Part shown: positions 39,676 through 47,911 of the stretch, one piece after another
How the letters are laid out: each line of letters begins with the position of its first letter
How positions within the stretch are numbered: the stretch's first letter is position 1
DNA from: Leptospira sp. WS58.C1
GTDB lineage: Bacteria > Spirochaetota > Leptospiria > Leptospirales > Leptospiraceae
Length of the DNA stretch: 64,000 nt
Direction: 5' to 3'
Assembly (NCBI RefSeq): GCF_040833995.1
Contig: NZ_CP162137.1
Span: forward strand, 124,001-188,000
Position numbers and translations under genes: made by a program
The notes under the pieces: model-generated
Told to the model about the DNA's origin: nothing
What the model saw: only the letters and a program-made list of their open reading frames with translations
Database searches by the model: none

Positions 39676-40299
39676 TCAGGCAGTTTCCTCAGCCCAAGGC
39701 TCGTCCGATCGGACGCTGATGATATCTTTAGAAAATAATTTCTGAGCTCTTGAGGCAACGTTCTTAGTTTCCAAAAAGGAATATCCTCCGGAGAGCAAGG
39801 AACCGAAAATCGGGAGCCAAAATCCGTTTTTAGGTTTTGAAAACTTCTTCCCTTTGACGAGGTTTTTCGCGATCTGATAGGTCGCTTCTTGTAAGAGTTT
39901 CCAGGCAATTGGCCGGATCAAAACCCTAGCTCCGACATCTTTGAGAACGTTTCGAAAGAACGAGGTCTTGTCCTTGAATAAACAATAAGCCATAAGTTCC
40001 GGAGTCACCTGATGCTCTTTTCCATATAAAGCGGCGATGTCTTTTACCAATTTACCTTGGAGCCTTAAGACTAAAATAATTTCGGGGGCCAAGGTAACAA
40101 GTCCCAAACGGCCCTGAGGTAGGGCAAGAGCAGCACTCGCCGCTCCGGTTTGGAGAGAAGTTTTTTGGGTCAGTTCCTGTATGAGCTCTTCGGGAGAGCC
40201 TATGGTCTTTGCATAGGGGCTGCGATAAGAATGCAGACCGGACAAAAGATTCAGTATCTGATCGGAAACTGCGGAAAGAATCGAATTGTAGTTTTCCAT
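39676..40299 (-). CDS. EcsC-like protein
   Basis: The 207-residue protein from ATG 40299 has two amphipathic/hydrophobic helices with glycine (SAALALPQGRLGLVTLAPEI, and a later GFWLPIFGSLLSGGYSFLET), the order seen in EcsC proteins, some of which associate with ABC exporters. The match is moderate. Upstream in-frame codons to 40410 overlap the prfA promoter side and look non-coding. It heads an operon with the propeller lipoprotein and is divergent from prfA (40 bp). Confidence 0.6.
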   Translation of the reverse strand: MENYNSILSAVSDQILNLLSGLHSYRSPYAKTIGSPEELIQELTQKTSLQTGAASAALALPQGRLGLVTLAPEIILVLRLQGKLVKDIAALYGKEHQVTPELMAYCLFKDKTSFFRNVLKDVGARVLIRPIAWKLLQEATYQIAKNLVKGKKFSKPKNGFWLPIFGSLLSGGYSFLETKNVASRAQKLFSKDIISVRSDEPWAEETA

Positions 40300-40339
40300 G
40301 TAGAGGAGTAAGGTACCAAGGCAATGGGATACGGTTTCT

Positions 40340-41404
40340 ATGTTAGATAGACTAGAAAAAATACAACAAAAATACCTCAAAATATCGGACGAACTTACTA
40401 CCGCGTCCAACCCGGATGATTTGAAACGACTTTATAAGGAACGTTCCCGACTCACGCCCTTATTCGATAAAATTACCGAATACCAAAAAGTAATTCAGAA
40501 TAAAAAAGACGCCGAAGAACTTTTAAAAACGGAAAAAGACGGGGATATGCGCTCCATGTACGAAGAAGAGCGCAAAGAAGCGGAAGAAAGGATAGAAAGT
40601 TTGGAGAAGGAGTTGGAAATCCTACTTCTTCCTCCGGATCCGAATTCCGGAAAAAACATATTACTCGAGATAAGAGCAGGGACCGGCGGAGAAGAAGCAG
40701 GATTGTTCGTATCCGACTTGTTTAGAATGTACACCAAGTTTGCGGATAAGCAAGGCATCCGTCATGAGATCATAGATTCTTCTCCCACTGGGATCGGTGG
40801 ATTAAAAGAGATCATATTCGCTATGGAAAACGATAAAGCATACGATCTTTTTAAATTCGAAGCGGGAACTCATAGAGTACAAAGAATTCCAGCAACGGAA
40901 TCCGGTGGAAGGATCCATACAAGTGCGGTGACAGTTGCAGTTCTGCCGGAAGCCGAAGAATCGGAGATCAATATCAACGAAAACGATCTAAGAATAGATG
41001 TATATCGTTCTTCCGGATCCGGCGGTCAGCACGTTAACACCACCGACTCTGCGGTTCGTATCACTCATATTCCGACCGGGATCGCAGTTGCTTGCCAGGA
41101 TGAAAAATCCCAGCACAAGAACAAAGCAAAAGCGATGAGGATCTTAAGCGCTCGGATCTTAGAAAAGCAGGCGGAAGAAAAGAAGGCCGCAGCCGATGCT
41201 CTTAAAAAACAAATGGTTGGTTCAGGCGACAGATCCGAAAGAATACGAACATATAATTTTCCACAAGGAAGATGTACGGATCATAGGATCGGATTTACTA
41301 GTCATAATCTTTCTGCTATAATGGAAGGAGATCTGGACGACCTGATCAACGCTTTAACGGAAGAAGACAGAGTCAAACGTCTCGCAAATTCACAGGCAAA
41401 TTAG
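40340..41404 (+). CDS. prfA: peptide chain release factor 1
   Basis: Reads UAA and UAG stop codons and triggers peptide release on the ribosome. The 354-residue protein has the codon-reading PAT tripeptide in [17 protein letters not shown], which marks RF1 rather than RF2, and the catalytic GGQ in [20 protein letters not shown]. The [10 protein letters not shown] segment follows near residue 310. The nearest good ribosome site (GAGGAG) is 35 bases upstream, so the start codon is set by family N-terminus. prmC is not next to it. Confidence 0.97.
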   Translation: MLDRLEKIQQKYLKISDELTTASNPDDLKRLYKERSRLTPLFDKITEYQKVIQNKKDAEELLKTEKDGDMRSMYEEERKEAEERIESLEKELEILLLPPDPNSGKNILLEIRAGTGGEEAGLFVSDLFRMYTKFADKQGIRHEIIDSSPTGIGGLKEIIFAMENDKAYDLFKFEAGTHRVQRIPATESGGRIHTSAVTVAVLPEAEESEININENDLRIDVYRSSGSGGQHVNTTDSAVRITHIPTGIAVACQDEKSQHKNKAKAMRILSARILEKQAEEKKAAADALKKQMVGSGDRSERIRTYNFPQGRCTDHRIGFTSHNLSAIMEGDLDDLINALTEEDRVKRLANSQAN

Positions 41405-41481
41405 AACCGTTTTAGACTTCTGCTCGTCCAACCGAATAAAGTTGATGTTTCTGCCTTAAATTTTGCGATGGTAATCAAAGT

Positions 41482-42984
41482 ATGATACTAGAGATAGAAG
41501 AACCGCATCGAAGGATCTGCGGGGAAAGAATACCGTTTGAAAACATTCACGCGGTTTCCATGAGCCTTCCGGAAGTCGCCGATGTAATCGGATACGAAGA
41601 AAAAAGGACCGAAACTCTTTCTAGACTAAAAGCTGGATATCCTCGATTTGTAGCTCATGCTTATATAGAAAAAATTTTAGATTATAATCGTGAAACCAAA
41701 GGGGTGGATGGCCCTCAGTTTATCGTAAACTCTCGCAAAGCCGCCGATCATATCGTTTCCTTTTTTCAAATAGAAGGCGCAAAGGTCATAGAAGATGAAG
41801 GTGTCATTACTTTAACCATACCTTCCCATAAAGAAAACGAATCCAAAATATTATCATTCATCCAACATACAGGATGTTTATTATCTTCTCGTAAGGCGGA
41901 AGATTATTTATTCAAAAAAGGACTTATAGATTCCATATACATAGAAGAATCTAGAAAAGAAAAACCTTATGAAAGGGTAGAAGGATCACTATCCTCTTTG
42001 TATCCGGGCAAAAACCTACAAGTATATCTCGCAACTTCCGGAATGAATGCCGTTTATGCTGCATTTAGAGCATTGGACAAAGTCCGTGCCAAAGAAGGAA
42101 AAGATATCTGGCTCAGGCTCGGATGGCTGTACGTGGATAATATCAGAATATTAGAAAAATATTCTAGAGGCTCTCATATTTTCCACGATGTGGTCGATCT
42201 AAAGGAACTGGAAGAGTTCCTTATTAAAGAGGGCCATAGAGTTGCGGCAATCCTTACGGAATCTCCTACAAATCCTCTCATCCAAGTCCCCGATTATCCG
42301 GAACTTAAAAAACTTTTAGAAAAATACGGAATTCCATTGGTAGCGGATATTTCCGTAGCAGGTTCCGCAGTAGTGGATCTTTCTCCTTACGCGGATGTGA
42401 TCGTGGAGAGTTTGACCAAGTTTGCATCCGGAAATGCGGACGTTATGATGGGCGCTTTATTTTTGAATCCTTCTTCTCCTTATTTCGAGATATTAAAAAA
42501 AGATTCTCCGGAGTTTTTGGAAACTCCTTACGTGAGAGATTGCGAACGTATGTCCTTCGAATTAGAAGGGTATATAGAAAGAGTGAGAGAGATCGGAAAA
42601 AATGCGGCGATACTTGCGAACTTCTTTTCAAATCATCCAAAGATCAAGGCGGTTCATTGGAGCGGTTCCGAAGAAAATCACGGAAACTTTTCCAAGATTG
42701 CAAGAGACAAGGATCTGCATTGCGGGGTGATTACGATCGAACCCGGAGTTCCTCTGGAACCGTTTTACAATTCTTTAAGATTGTTAAAAGGGCCGAGTTT
42801 CGGGACCGAATTCACCCTAAATATGTTATACATGTATTTGGCTCATTATGAATTAGTGTCCACGGAAGCGGGAAGAGGTTTCCTGCGAGAAGTAGGATTA
42901 GATCCGAGTCTTATCCGAATTTCCATCGGAAGAGAGAATCCGGAACTTCTAATCGCGGAATACAAAAAAGCTCTGGGAGATTAA
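41482..42984 (+). CDS. cystathionine gamma-synthase-like PLP enzyme, fungal type
   Basis: A 500-residue PLP enzyme of methionine synthesis that would join cysteine with an activated homoserine. The Schiff-base lysine is in [40 protein letters not shown] and [14 protein letters not shown] are family motifs. An N-terminal part of about 150 residues ([20 protein letters not shown], then [13 protein letters not shown]) resembles the extra domain of fungal STR2 enzymes and is absent from ordinary bacterial MetB. The stop region overlaps a terminator for the opposite strand. Confidence 0.82.
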   Translation: MILEIEEPHRRICGERIPFENIHAVSMSLPEVADVIGYEEKRTETLSRLKAGYPRFVAHAYIEKILDYNRETKGVDGPQFIVNSRKAADHIVSFFQIEGAKVIEDEGVITLTIPSHKENESKILSFIQHTGCLLSSRKAEDYLFKKGLIDSIYIEESRKEKPYERVEGSLSSLYPGKNLQVYLATSGMNAVYAAFRALDKVRAKEGKDIWLRLGWLYVDNIRILEKYSRGSHIFHDVVDLKELEEFLIKEGHRVAAILTESPTNPLIQVPDYPELKKLLEKYGIPLVADISVAGSAVVDLSPYADVIVESLTKFASGNADVMMGALFLNPSSPYFEILKKDSPEFLETPYVRDCERMSFELEGYIERVREIGKNAAILANFFSNHPKIKAVHWSGSEENHGNFSKIARDKDLHCGVITIEPGVPLEPFYNSLRLLKGPSFGTEFTLNMLYMYLAHYELVSTEAGRGFLREVGLDPSLIRISIGRENPELLIAEYKKALGD

Positions 42985-42995
42985 CTCGCCAGAGC
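42970..42995 (-). terminator. terminator of the 43038-43934 gene, inside the convergent 3' end
   Basis: On the minus strand GCTCTGG (42995-42989) pairs with CCAGAGC (42976-42970), followed by TTTTTT. The stem overlaps the last codons of the cystathionine synthase-like gene. It would terminate transcription of the membrane protein gene. Confidence 0.7.
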
Positions 42996-43037
42996 CAAAA
43001 ATTTGAACGGTTCTAAAGAAGGCGACCCTCGGGCAAC

Positions 43038-43934
43038 TTAGGCGGCAGAACGAACACTTTGTAGTTTTCCGCTAGTCTCGGATTCGGACTGTAAAACATT
43101 CTTATACAAGATCCGGAATAATCCGAATTTAGAAATTCCTAATATATAGATCACTAAGCCGGAAACGATTGCCCCAAGGATCCAGCCCAGTTGATGCAGT
43201 ATCACACTGGATATGATCGCAAATCCCAGGGCGCCTACGAACACAGTCGCTAAAAAAGCAATTGTAGAGGTTAAACCGGAAGGAGATTTTCTGACGGAAA
43301 ATTCTCCCGAGCCTCCTAATTCCCAACCTTCTTTTTCGATCCTCAAAAGAGAAACGATCAGAACAGGAATTAGGATCACACCCATTGCATATAAAGTGAT
43401 CGCAACATCCGAGGTTAACCAGTTGATCGCCGTTCCCCAGGTCCAGTTCGTTTGGAATTGTTCCACAGATTCGGAGAAAAATCTTTTATAACCTGTCCCA
43501 TCCCATCCATGAACAAGAATGAAGAACATACCGAAATATCCGGCAGGAACTTGTAGATAAGCTAAGAAATTTTTTCCTGCTTCCAATAATTTCCAAACGA
43601 CCCAAAAACCCAAAATACCTTGAGAAATATTCGTTAAACCGAATAAAGCTACCAACCAACCCGGCATGGTCTTGTCTCCGGCGTGCATTGTTTCCCAGCT
43701 AGTAAACTGCCAAACAAGGTACAAGCCGGACGGAGCGAATAATAAACCTAAATAAAGAAGGTTAAAGATGAAGTAGGTATTTTTCCAAAATGGGACCTTC
43801 TCCTCTTCTTTTGTAACGGAAGGAATAGAACCGACGGTGCTTTCTCCTTCCTGCAATTTTTTAATTTGGCGAGCTGCGGCCATTGCATAACCGGCTCCCA
43901 GGCCGTAGGCCCAAAAAACATCCACTTGAACCAT
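43038..43934 (-). CDS. hypothetical multi-span membrane protein, 298 residues
   Basis: Not recognised. About seven hydrophobic spans, for example YFIFNLLYLGLLFAPSGLYL, LVALFGLTNISQGILGFWVV and YAMGVILIPVLIVSLLRI, with a loop HGWDGTGYKRFFSESVEQF. AGGAG precedes the ATG. It is divergent from the lipoprotein hydrolase; the gap contains two AATGAC/GTCATT inverted repeats, so regulation is probably shared with that gene, perhaps by the TetR at 45039. Confidence 0.7.
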   Translation of the reverse strand: MVQVDVFWAYGLGAGYAMAAARQIKKLQEGESTVGSIPSVTKEEEKVPFWKNTYFIFNLLYLGLLFAPSGLYLVWQFTSWETMHAGDKTMPGWLVALFGLTNISQGILGFWVVWKLLEAGKNFLAYLQVPAGYFGMFFILVHGWDGTGYKRFFSESVEQFQTNWTWGTAINWLTSDVAITLYAMGVILIPVLIVSLLRIEKEGWELGGSGEFSVRKSPSGLTSTIAFLATVFVGALGFAIISSVILHQLGWILGAIVSGLVIYILGISKFGLFRILYKNVLQSESETSGKLQSVRSAA

Positions 43935-43968
43935 TGGATTGAACTCTCCTCACCTTTATTGAGAATAA

Positions 43969-43984
43969 GAATGACATGTCATTC
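43969..43984. promoter_or_regulatory. 16-bp perfect palindrome GAATGACATGTCATTC
   Basis: GAATGACA/TGTCATTC is self-complementary over 16 bases, 35-50 bases upstream of the membrane protein start. It is the tighter of two AATGAC/GTCATT sites in this divergent promoter. A TetR-type operator is the simplest reading. Confidence 0.6.
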
Positions 43985-44045
43985 AGTTTTTGTCAATAGA
44001 GAAATGAAAAATTTCCAAGAAAAACGGGTTTTACTTTAGCATCCG

Positions 44046-44063
44046 AATGACGTATCTGTCATT
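44046..44063. promoter_or_regulatory. second AATGAC/GTCATT inverted repeat, wider spacing
   Basis: AATGAC (44046-44051) and GTCATT (44058-44063) are separated by 6 bases, against 2 in the first site. It lies 37-54 bases before the lipoprotein hydrolase start, a position to control that gene. Confidence 0.55.
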
Positions 44064-44099
44064 TCGATTGGGTGGGAATTTTCATTAAACAGGGAAATT

Positions 44100-45029
44100 A
44101 TGAAAAGAACCACAATAAGCTTAATGTTACTTCTACTCTTTCTACTTGATTGTAGATTCTTAGGGATCGGCTCCGAGTCTCTAGAGGATTTGAAAGCGAA
44201 GTATACAAACTCTGAATCCAAGTTCGCTCCGATAGGAGACCTGAACATCCATTATAGGGACGAAGGCCAAGGACCAGTAATCATACTCTTACACGGTGTA
44301 TGTTCTTCTTTGCATACCTGGGATGTTTGGGCGGAGTTATTAAAGTCTCGCTATCGGGTCATTCGTATAGATCTGCCCGGCCATGGACTTACCGGTCCTC
44401 CGGAAGATCTAGAAAAATTGAATTTGGAGGAAGGTGTAGAAGTTCTGAACAAATTTTTGGAATATCTAAAAGTGGATTCCTTCTATTTGGTGGGAAATTC
44501 CATGGGCGGTTATATTTCTTGGAATTACGTATTAAAATATCCTAATAAAGTCCAAAAGTTGGTATTAATAGATGCGGCCGGGTATGCACAACCTATGCCT
44601 CCAATGATCGCCCTAGGAAGTAATCCTATCGTAAGTCCGTTTGCACGCTATATGCTGCCAAGTTTTATGGTGGAAAAAAGTGTGGATGAGGTTTATGGAG
44701 ATCCTTCTAAGATCACACCTGAGATCAAAACAAGATATGTGGATCTTTCGAGAAGGGAAGGGAATCGACAGGCTTATAATTATTTTTTCAGGACGGCTAG
44801 GGAGAAGTTTACGGACCCTAAAATTTCGGAAGGGATCAAATCCGTAAAAACTCCAACTCTAGTTATGTGGGGAAAAGAAGATCATTGGCTAAAACTCGAA
44901 TACGCCCAGAATTGGATTAAAGATATTCAAAATTCTAAGTTTATCACTTACGAGGGTGCGGGGCATATTCCTATGGAGGAAATTCCGGAAATAACCGCAA
45001 AAGATCTGGTGCAGTTCCTTACGTTATAA
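44100..45029 (+). CDS. alpha/beta hydrolase lipoprotein
   Basis: The 309-residue protein has a signal with lipobox LLFLLDCRFLG and an alpha/beta hydrolase domain: oxyanion loop IILLHGVCSSLHTW, nucleophile elbow LVGNSMGGYISW (Ser), acid in LVMWGKEDHWLKLE and His in YEGAGHIPMEE. It probably acts as an esterase or lipase at the envelope surface or periplasm. AGGGAA precedes the ATG. It sits downstream of the AATGAC repeats and convergent to TetR 10 bases away. Confidence 0.9.
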   Translation: MKRTTISLMLLLLFLLDCRFLGIGSESLEDLKAKYTNSESKFAPIGDLNIHYRDEGQGPVIILLHGVCSSLHTWDVWAELLKSRYRVIRIDLPGHGLTGPPEDLEKLNLEEGVEVLNKFLEYLKVDSFYLVGNSMGGYISWNYVLKYPNKVQKLVLIDAAGYAQPMPPMIALGSNPIVSPFARYMLPSFMVEKSVDEVYGDPSKITPEIKTRYVDLSRREGNRQAYNYFFRTAREKFTDPKISEGIKSVKTPTLVMWGKEDHWLKLEYAQNWIKDIQNSKFITYEGAGHIPMEEIPEITAKDLVQFLTL

Positions 45030-45038
45030 GGATAAAAT

Positions 45039-45665
45039 CTAACGTTTGCCCATTCCTTCCAGCATAAGGGTGGGCATTTCTTCCAACCAACGTTTTGCAA
45101 ATTTAGAATCCACTTTAGAAGATAAGTTAATACGTATTCCTTCGAACATCATTGCGTTTACTGCTTGGGATGCAATGCGAGTATCCAATTCTTTCCTTAA
45201 AAATCCTTTTTTTACACCATTCTTTAGGTACAACTCTGTGAGCCTGGCGCTTTTATCGATGCCCAACTGCACCTTTCTTTTTACGGTTTCATCCAAGGCC
45301 ATTGCTTCGAAAAAAACGATCTTTGCTTGTCTTGGATCCTTGCTGAAAAGTTGAAATAGTTCCCAGCCTATATTCTTGATCTGATTCCTATATTCTTCGA
45401 TCGTGTTTGATTTTTCGGGGCTTTCTTTGCGCACCACTTCCAATAATCCGAGAAGGATACGGTCCACTAACGCATGTAGGATATCTAATTTATTCTTAAA
45501 ATAGCGATAACAGGTCCCATGGCCTATATTTAATTTTCCGGCTATATCCGCAATACCCGCCTCATGGTACCCTTTTTCTGAGAAGACATCCAATGCAGCT
45601 TCCAGGATCTGTTCTCTTCTTGCTTCTGCCCTGTTGGCAATCGGACTAGGCGGAGTTGTTCTCAT
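45039..45665 (-). CDS. TetR family transcriptional regulator
   Basis: The 208-residue protein has the helix-turn-helix IADIAGKLNIGHGTCYRYFKNK near residue 45-65, preceded by RREQILEAALDVFSEKGYHE, and a helical ligand domain. I chose ATG 45665 because AAGGAG lies 6 bases upstream; an in-frame codon at 45701 would add 12 Ser/Arg/Asn-rich residues. It is convergent with the lipoprotein hydrolase. A 7-bp hairpin covers its ribosome site. Confidence 0.9.
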   Translation of the reverse strand: MRTTPPSPIANRAEARREQILEAALDVFSEKGYHEAGIADIAGKLNIGHGTCYRYFKNKLDILHALVDRILLGLLEVVRKESPEKSNTIEEYRNQIKNIGWELFQLFSKDPRQAKIVFFEAMALDETVKRKVQLGIDKSARLTELYLKNGVKKGFLRKELDTRIASQAVNAMMFEGIRINLSSKVDSKFAKRWLEEMPTLMLEGMGKR

Positions 45666-45691
45666 GTTCTCCTTACTCCGATTTGGAGAAC
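45666..45691 (-). promoter_or_regulatory. hairpin sequestering the TetR ribosome site
   Basis: On the minus strand GTTCTCC (45691-45685) pairs with GGAGAAC (45672-45666) directly before the ATG at 45665. The 3' arm contains the Shine-Dalgarno sequence. The DNA is also an inverted repeat that could be an operator. Confidence 0.5.
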
Positions 45692-45710
45692 TTGTCCGCA
45701 AGGAATTTTC

Positions 45711-47858
45711 CTAATTCGGAAGTTCAAAACGGATTTGGAAATTGGCTCCTTGATTTTTGGAGCTAGAAAAATCCAATTTTCCTTTTAATTGTTTAGTAAG
45801 AACCTGGACCAAAGTTAAACCGAAAGAATGAGTTGCGATCGGATCCAACTCATTTGGCAAACCGATCCCATTGTCCGAAACTTCTAAAAGAACGATCTTT
45901 TCTATTTTTTGGAGTTTAACTTGTATCTTAGGTCTTCCGTCGGAAGGAGAATAATTTTGGGGAAATGCATACTTGAAAGAATTCGTGAGAAGTTCGTTCA
46001 ATGCAAGCCCTAGCGGAATTGCGATACTAATTTCCAAATGAATGGGACTGGATATCACATCCACTCTTGTTTCCGCTCCGATCTTATACGCAGTCCTGAT
46101 CTTTTCCACTAGCCTTCTGGAATATCCGGAAAATTCCACATTGCCTAGATCGTTGGACTGGTACAATTCGTCATGGATGAGCGCCATGGTTTGGATCCTA
46201 TTTTGGCTTTCCGCAAATGCCTCGTGGATTTTTGGATCGTTTTCGTATTCGGACTGAAGACTAAATAAACTGGAAATCACCTGTAGATTGTTTTTTACTC
46301 TATGATGAATTTCTTTCAGCATCACTTCCTTTTCTTTTAAGGAGGATTTTAATTGTCTCTCGGCTTGTTTTTTGTCCGTGATCTCGGCGACTGTAACGAT
46401 AGTAGAGGAAAATGTTTCCTCGAATTCCGGAGCCAAGGACCAACGTATGGATGCTTCGAATTGTTTTCCACTACAGGTGGATAACGTAACTTCCGTATGA
46501 AGTACTCTTGCTCCAAAATGGATCCGGGTAAGAAGTTTTTTAAAATAATGATCGTTTCCCTTTCTAAAAAAGTTTCTGGCAAGGAATAGGACTTCTTCCT
46601 TCGAGCTTGATTCGAATAGTCTAACTGATTCTTTGTTAGCATCCACGACACTTACCGTTTCATAACATTCGGATACGAATTTAGGATTTGTTTTTAGGAA
46701 TTTAGTGAATTCCTTTTTAGACATCCTGGGTAATTCGCCGAGCATTCTTCGTACTTTGGAGTAATCACATTCTAAAATTGCGATCGGAACATTCTCGAAT
46801 AATCCTTTATAGATCGCTTCACTTGCTCCTAAAAACCGATATGAACGATCCAGTTCTTGGGTCCTTTCAGCGACCAACTTTTCCAATTTTTGATGAGAGA
46901 GGAAAAGTTCCTCTTCAGTATCCATTCTCTCCTTCACAACTGCGAGTGCCAAAAGAGAAGCGATCGAGATCGCAGAAAGGAAACTTTGCAAAAGTAGAAG
47001 TGAAACTTCTTTGGACGCAGGGAAATTATAGGAATGCCCTTGTGCAGTCCCTATTATCGCAACGAAAGAAACGATTATCAGTACGAGAGAAGATTCCCTT
47101 CCTCCAAACCTGAGAGAAACAAGCGAAATGACAGCGATCAGAAGATAGGAAAGCGGAAAATAGGCAGGTACTTTATTGATGGTAAAGAAGTAAAAGATCC
47201 CGGCCCCTAACAAAATTAAGAAGGAAACGAGTCCTACGCTCTCTTTCCAAGAATGTACACGGAATCTTGCTACTCCCGGCCCTAGCCAACTTAAGAAAAA
47301 CGGAAAGTAAACGAATACTCCTAAAGAATCCCCCATCCACCAAATGATCCAGGTAGGAAAAAGAGAATTTAAATCGATGATCCCTAAAAGTAGAAGCCCT
47401 GAACATGCGATTGTTGCAGCGATAATACAAACGAACGTTTCTATCCAAAGAAATTTAAGAACGAAGGATGGGTTCTTTGTAAGGTCCAATTGTGGGATAA
47501 ATTTTTTATATAAATAGGTTCCCGTAAAAGATTGAAGAGTACTACCGCAGGCGATCAAAATCGCCGCCCAAAAGTATACGTTTAGTTCCTGTCCCGGAAA
47601 ATTTTCGTGTCGGATCTGGCAGTTGTATAGAAAGGAACCTGTGAATATCCCGAAAAAGGAAACTTTTCCGAATAATAAAGGTGTGACCAGTCCCCAACCG
47701 GATGCGGGCCATATAGGAGAGGCGTAATCCGAAAAATTCCCAAAGGATTCTCCGAATTTTCCCAAAAGAAAATAAACGGAAGCCACTAGAAAAACTATGG
47801 CAGTTGATTGGACGTATTTTAGGGATCGAGATAACATTAATCTTAGAATCTTCTTCAT
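45711..47858 (-). CDS. MASE1-PAS-HisKA_2 sensor histidine kinase
   Basis: The 715-residue protein has an N-terminal MASE1 membrane sensor (residues 15-310, eight or so spans, with YASPIWPASGWGLVTPLLFG). A PAS-like region follows (about 350-490), then a HisKA_2 kinase with the phospho-accepting histidine in LKEIHHRVKNNLQVISSLFS and the ATP-site GLALNELLTNSFKYAFP and SDNGIGLP. HisKA_2 kinases often signal to general-stress anti-anti-sigma systems or unlinked regulators; no response regulator is next to it. Confidence 0.9.
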   Translation of the reverse strand: MKKILRLMLSRSLKYVQSTAIVFLVASVYFLLGKFGESFGNFSDYASPIWPASGWGLVTPLLFGKVSFFGIFTGSFLYNCQIRHENFPGQELNVYFWAAILIACGSTLQSFTGTYLYKKFIPQLDLTKNPSFVLKFLWIETFVCIIAATIACSGLLLLGIIDLNSLFPTWIIWWMGDSLGVFVYFPFFLSWLGPGVARFRVHSWKESVGLVSFLILLGAGIFYFFTINKVPAYFPLSYLLIAVISLVSLRFGGRESSLVLIIVSFVAIIGTAQGHSYNFPASKEVSLLLLQSFLSAISIASLLALAVVKERMDTEEELFLSHQKLEKLVAERTQELDRSYRFLGASEAIYKGLFENVPIAILECDYSKVRRMLGELPRMSKKEFTKFLKTNPKFVSECYETVSVVDANKESVRLFESSSKEEVLFLARNFFRKGNDHYFKKLLTRIHFGARVLHTEVTLSTCSGKQFEASIRWSLAPEFEETFSSTIVTVAEITDKKQAERQLKSSLKEKEVMLKEIHHRVKNNLQVISSLFSLQSEYENDPKIHEAFAESQNRIQTMALIHDELYQSNDLGNVEFSGYSRRLVEKIRTAYKIGAETRVDVISSPIHLEISIAIPLGLALNELLTNSFKYAFPQNYSPSDGRPKIQVKLQKIEKIVLLEVSDNGIGLPNELDPIATHSFGLTLVQVLTKQLKGKLDFSSSKNQGANFQIRFELPN

Positions 47859-47911
47859 TTCGCTTTTAGGATTCGGAAGCGGCTGAGAATAAGGTTTTAA
47901 GACCTTTTCCG

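Noticed and set aside
40340..41404. Release factor 2 instead of 1
   Set aside because: The codon-reading tripeptide is PAT, not SPF, and no frameshift site is present near the start.
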